Positions 18,713-22,074 of a stretch of 22,074 nucleotides of DNA are shown here, one piece after another. The first letter of the stretch is position 1, and each line of letters opens with the position of its first letter. Made by a program: the position numbers and the translations under genes. The DNA lies in IMG/VR virus record IMGVR_UViG_3300023184_000568, positions 1 to 22,074 of that record. One strand, 5' to 3'. The notes beneath the pieces are model-generated. The model did not search any database. It was not told where the DNA came from and saw nothing but the letters and a program-made list of their open reading frames with translations. Origin of the DNA: a virus.

Positions 18713-19054
18713 TTATACAGGAAGTTCTACTTCAACCCAAGACAAGGTTGGTTCATCCCATTGATAATGCTTGTCATCTGTAGGCATAGGAGTTGGAGCG
18801 TTCCACATATAAGTATCAGCATCTAATGTCCAAGATGCGTATGGCTGAGGAGCAGCAAAGCCAGTACCATCAAAGGTGTAACCAATGCCAGCATAGTTCT
18901 TGTGCAGTGCTCGTCCTTCTGGGTGCTGATTAGCGTGAGTGTTATAGGAAGTCTGTACCCAAGTACCGCCAAGATTTGCTTGGCACCACTCCTTGTTGTC
19001 GGCAACGATTACCTGCTCAACAACTCCATCTACAACTTTGGCAAAATGTGACAT
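18713..19054 (-). CDS. Tail-associated small protein (MSHFAKV family)
   Basis: 113 residues starting MSHFAKVVDGVVEQVIVADN. The sequence order (WVQTSYNTHANQHPEGRALHK, NYAGIGYTFD, PYASWTLD, HYQWDEPTLSWVEV) is shared with a widespread family in marine and freshwater phages, usually encoded next to tail fibres and treated as virion or fibre accessory. The function is not established. The start overlaps the preceding stop. Confidence 0.7.
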   Translation of the reverse strand: MSHFAKVVDGVVEQVIVADNKEWCQANLGGTWVQTSYNTHANQHPEGRALHKNYAGIGYTFDGTGFAAPQPYASWTLDADTYMWNAPTPMPTDDKHYQWDEPTLSWVEVELPV

Positions 19055-19248
19055 TACTTATCCTTATCTTCGCCATAGAGTATGGCTGTGTTGAGTAGTT
19101 TTACTTCGCGCTTGGTGACAATGCCACCTTTTTCATCTAACTGGGACTTAGCAGTTGCCTCATCATCAGCAATTATGTGAACCAACATTGTTACTTCATA
19201 GGTGAAGCACTGTGTTGGTTTTGTTTCTTTTATCTTTGTTACGCTCAT
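19054..19248 (-). CDS. Small protein, unknown function
   Basis: 64 residues starting MSVTKIKETKPTQCFTYEVT. Basic N-terminus, acidic tail (YGEDKDK), a beta-alpha-beta feel (EVTMLVHIIADDEATAKSQL). GGGGGAAAA precedes the ATG. It lies between the glycine-rich adhesin and the MSHFAKV-type gene. No family recognised. Confidence 0.6.
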   Translation of the reverse strand: MSVTKIKETKPTQCFTYEVTMLVHIIADDEATAKSQLDEKGGIVTKREVKLLNTAILYGEDKDK

Positions 19249-19265
19249 TTTTCCCCCATATTTAG

Positions 19266-21842
19266 TTAGACTGCATATCTTACAATTACTAAACCTTGAT
19301 AACCTGCTGTGCCGTATGTAGTGCCCAGGAATCCGCCACCGCCGCCTGAACCAAATGATGTAGGAGAAGTAAGACCACCAACTTCAGAGTCACCGTGTCC
19401 AGCACCTGTTCCACCTGCTCCACCTGCTCCAGAGGCTCCTCCACCATTATTAAGTGCACCACCGCCACCGCCAGAGGCAATAACCGTCATACCCGTAAAA
19501 ACTGACATATTAGCAGCCGTAAAATTAGAATCTATGCTTGTTAATGTATAACCCTGACCACCAGCACCGCCAAAAGCATCAGTGCCATTATTAGAACCAC
19601 CTGCTCCAACGGCTGTAGCACCACCACCGCCACCTGCACAATACTTTTGATTATTTATAAAACCATTACCACCAGCAAAAGTATTAGAACCAGATGGTGA
19701 AGAGCCACCAAGAATAGTTGCATTTGACCCTGCACCGTTACCACCAGCACCACCGCCGCTAGAGCCACCATCATTTCCTTGTTTAACATTTGTAGTTCCA
19801 CTATCTGTACCACCACCGCCACCGCCTAAAGAAGTAATAGTTGATACTCCTGCAAATGTTGTGGTTCCACCATTTCCAGCACGAACGCCTGTTGTTCCTT
19901 GAGCACCACCAGCGCCAATAGTCACTGTGTAACCAGTAGCGGATAAAGATTGAGTGCTGTACAAATCTAATTCTCCAGCACCACCTCCACCGCCTCGGGC
20001 AGCGCCACCGCCACCGCCAGCGCCAACTGAAACAATACTTGCAGTTAATGATTGAGTCGGAGTAAATGTTCCTGAACTTGTAAATGTGTGATACCAATAA
20101 CTACCATCAGTAGTAACTGTTCCGCCATAGGCTTTGGCTAGTGTGTATCGAACGATGACGATACCTGAACCGCCTGCTGCACCATTAACAGAACTTGCCC
20201 CAGACCAACCGCCACCTCCGCCACCACCACCAGTATTGGCTGTACCTGCTACGGAATCAGATGTATATGCACCTGCGCCTCCTCCACCTGTTCCACCAGG
20301 TGCTACTGCGTTTGTGGTTGGGATATATCCACTACCACCACCACCACCAGCATAAGTTACCGATGAGCCTGTAATTGATGTGGCAACACCGTTACCACCA
20401 CTACCGCAAGGGCCTGGATTACTAGCAGAACCAGCGCCACCAACTGCTCCTGCACCACCACCGCCGCCACCGTGTGCTTTACCACCACCAGTTACACCAG
20501 CACCACCTGCATAACCTTGATTGGCTGTTCCTGCACCACCAGCGCCGCCTAGTTCACCACCACCACCGCCGCCTGAGCCGCCTGAGTTACCATCTTTAAT
20601 TGCTGAATCAAATCCACCACCAGCACCACCACCTGTTGAAGTTATGGTACTAAAAACTGAGTTACTACCATTTGTGCCTCTTGTTCCTGTACCAGGACCA
20701 GTACCAGCAGTACCACCAGCGCCAACGGTTACTGTGTAAGCAGATGCTGCTAAAGATAATGCGGATTCTAAACTTCCTCCACCGCCTGTTGCTGTAACTG
20801 TTGAACGAAGTCCACCACCGCCTGCACCAGCACCGTATGCACCACCGCCACCCCCACCAGCAACTGTTAGATAATCACAAACCAAAGTTGATGCAGGAGT
20901 AAATGTTCCAGATGAAGTAAATGTGTGAGTAAAGACAGGATAATCAAATGCAATTGTTCCACCAGTTGCAGGAACAGCAGTATAGAAACTACCTGAAGAA
21001 TTAAATGTGTGGATTGTGTTACCACCTGATGTGGTTACAGTTCCACCAGATGCTTTTTGTGTAGTGCCTGAGTAGCGTGCTATAACAATCCCTGAGCCGC
21101 CTGTACCGCCAATACCTGAACCTGATGTATAACCAGCACCACCACCGCCACCGCCAGTATTGGCAGTTCCGTTGCTTCCATTACCAGCATCAGATGTATT
21201 TCCAGCACCGCCACCACCTGAACCGCCTGTTGCAGATACAGTTGGGGCATAAGAACCTGCACCACCACCGCCAGCATAAGTAACAGATGAACCTGTGATG
21301 GAAGTTGCTATACCTGCACCACCATTCCCAGCATTTCCTGTTCCTTGACCAACTGCGCCAGCACCGCCGCCGCCACCGCCAACATTGTTGCCGTCTGTGT
21401 TTCCACCTGCAAAACCTTGAACGGGAGATGCCGTTCTAGCACCACCTGTGGAACTTCTAGCACCTGCACCGCCACCTGAACCGCCTGTACCGCCAACAGT
21501 TCCAGCACCTGATGAAGTTGGGAAATAACCACCATAACCGCCACCAGTAGATGTAATAGTAGAAAATACAGAGTTAGAACCTGCGGTTCCATTTGCATTG
21601 CCAGTACCACCAGTACCACCTGCACCAACAGTGACTGTATAGTTAGTTGATAAAGATAAAGCCAAAGCAGTTTCTAAAGAACCACCGCCGCCTGTAGCCG
21701 TGACTGTTGAACGCAAGCCACCAGCACCGCCACCACCTGCAATATATCCACCCGCACCGCCACCACCTGCTACTACAAGGTAGTCAACGGATAGACCAAG
21801 ATTGCCTGAGATGGCAGATGCCATAATTCCTAGAATTGGCAT
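19266..21842 (-). CDS. Glycine-rich tail fibre/adhesin with three homologous modules
   Basis: 858 residues. The ATG at 21842 overlaps the upstream stop (TAATG), so it is preferred over a TTG at 21869. Three Gly-rich modules (about 20-260, 320-575, 600-858) each open with a strand such as VDYLVVAGGGGAGG, carry YTVTVGAGG and S-T-I-T-S-x-GGG, and close with SGIVIxRY or GLVIVRY. Linkers contain HTFTSSGTFTP. Gly runs of this kind form polyglycine-II sandwiches in some phage adhesins (known for S16 gp38). It is therefore a likely receptor-binding or tail-tip protein. The internal repeats make length variation by recombination likely. Confidence 0.75.
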   Translation of the reverse strand: MPILGIMASAISGNLGLSVDYLVVAGGGGAGGYIAGGGGAGGLRSTVTATGGGGSLETALALSLSTNYTVTVGAGGTGGTGNANGTAGSNSVFSTITSTGGGYGGYFPTSSGAGTVGGTGGSGGGAGARSSTGGARTASPVQGFAGGNTDGNNVGGGGGGAGAVGQGTGNAGNGGAGIATSITGSSVTYAGGGGAGSYAPTVSATGGSGGGGAGNTSDAGNGSNGTANTGGGGGGAGYTSGSGIGGTGGSGIVIARYSGTTQKASGGTVTTSGGNTIHTFNSSGSFYTAVPATGGTIAFDYPVFTHTFTSSGTFTPASTLVCDYLTVAGGGGGGAYGAGAGGGGLRSTVTATGGGGSLESALSLAASAYTVTVGAGGTAGTGPGTGTRGTNGSNSVFSTITSTGGGAGGGFDSAIKDGNSGGSGGGGGGELGGAGGAGTANQGYAGGAGVTGGGKAHGGGGGGAGAVGGAGSASNPGPCGSGGNGVATSITGSSVTYAGGGGGSGYIPTTNAVAPGGTGGGGAGAYTSDSVAGTANTGGGGGGGGWSGASSVNGAAGGSGIVIVRYTLAKAYGGTVTTDGSYWYHTFTSSGTFTPTQSLTASIVSVGAGGGGGAARGGGGGAGELDLYSTQSLSATGYTVTIGAGGAQGTTGVRAGNGGTTTFAGVSTITSLGGGGGGTDSGTTNVKQGNDGGSSGGGAGGNGAGSNATILGGSSPSGSNTFAGGNGFINNQKYCAGGGGGATAVGAGGSNNGTDAFGGAGGQGYTLTSIDSNFTAANMSVFTGMTVIASGGGGGALNNGGGASGAGGAGGTGAGHGDSEVGGLTSPTSFGSGGGGGFLGTTYGTAGYQGLVIVRYAV

Positions 21843-22074
21843 TAGGAAATATCTCCAATCACTATCCAAGAGTTAGCAGCAATCTTCAAACAAGTTGCCA
21901 TTGAGTTAGCCACACGAAGTTTAGGTGTAGCAGATGTTGCACCTGTTGAAATAACTGTTGTAGTACCAGGAGTAACAGCACCAATTGTAGGCTGACCTGC
22001 TCCAGTAAGCCAGAACACATTGAATTGTGTACCAACTGCAAAGTTAAATGTAGCATCTGTAGGGATATTAAATT
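21842..22074 (-). CDS. C-terminal end of a tail fibre-type protein (runs off the window)
   Basis: 76 residues of an open frame ending at TAA 21842-21844, reading FNIPTDATFNFAVGTQFNVF, then WLTGAGQPTIG ... KLRVANSMATCLKIAANSWI and ending VIGDIS. Beta-rich, and the final N-x-W-(I/V)-V-x-G-D-I-S is a common end of phage tail-fibre or base-plate C-termini. The start lies outside the window. Confidence 0.6.
   Translation of the reverse strand, partial: FNIPTDATFNFAVGTQFNVFWLTGAGQPTIGAVTPGTTTVISTGATSATPKLRVANSMATCLKIAANSWIVIGDIS

Noticed and set aside
20134-20739. Proline-rich open frames on the plus strand opposite the glycine-rich gene
   Set aside because: GGN codons read as proline-rich sequence on the other strand; no ribosome sites, and the minus-strand frame has clear modular protein structure.

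Overview
The window is part of the genome of a tailed double-stranded DNA phage, or a prophage, that very probably infects an actinobacterium. Evidence for this is a WhiB-type Fe-S regulator, a transglycosylase of the compact actinobacterial kind ending in a tryptophan-tyrosine (WY) pair, and actinophage-style primase, RecB-like nuclease, Hjc-like nuclease and SprT-like genes. Coding density is very high, with TAATG, ATGA and GTGA overlaps at most junctions. The moderate-to-low GC late region and the gene set would fit an uncultured freshwater actinophage, but host and habitat are inference. No integrase, tRNA, CRISPR array or insertion sequence was seen.

Layout: (1) 1-2709, minus strand: large terminase with an added N-terminal DNA-binding-like segment, a small basic protein and the start of a portal gene. 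(2) 2710-3380: a 671-base gene-free divergent region packed with about a dozen short inverted repeats. (3) 3381-7951, plus strand: about twenty mostly tiny genes, including SprT-like protease, WhiB-like factor, secreted transglycosylase, FmdB-like zinc ribbon, and many CxxC micro-proteins. (4) 7932-13140, minus strand: replication, recombination and regulation genes (sigma-like factor, two PD-(D/E)XK nucleases, Nmad1-like protein, primase in two overlapping frames, RecA/DnaB-fold ATPase, zinc-ribbon protein, Cas4/RecB-like nuclease in two overlapping frames). (5) 13141-13449: leader hairpins and a strong minus-strand terminator. (6) 13450-22074, minus strand: lysis cassette (several small membrane proteins, CHAP endolysin, a secreted proline-rich protein) followed upstream by tail and adhesin genes, including an 858-residue glycine-rich protein.

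The most striking signal is a portable leader module. A short hairpin is followed after about 3-12 bases by the word CTTAAGACAGGAG (which contains the Shine-Dalgarno sequence) and then, after roughly 8-12 bases, by a start codon. Full or partial copies precede at least nine plus-strand genes and two minus-strand operon genes, including the helicase-like ATPase. One copy is orphaned, antisense inside the sigma-like gene. It resembles in principle the start-associated sequences (SAS/ESAS) known from Cluster K mycobacteriophages, but the sequence is different. Three plus-strand intergenic regions also share a second module: a CRP/GlxR-type palindrome TGTGA-N6-TCACA (one copy has one mismatch), a TTGACA-like box about 19 bases from the palindrome centre, and a conserved G(T/C)GAGA block exactly 19 bases further on. 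Together these suggest that a host CRP-family regulator, or a phage look-alike, controls early transcription, and that the CTTAAGACAGGAG leader coordinates translation or mRNA processing of a scattered regulon.
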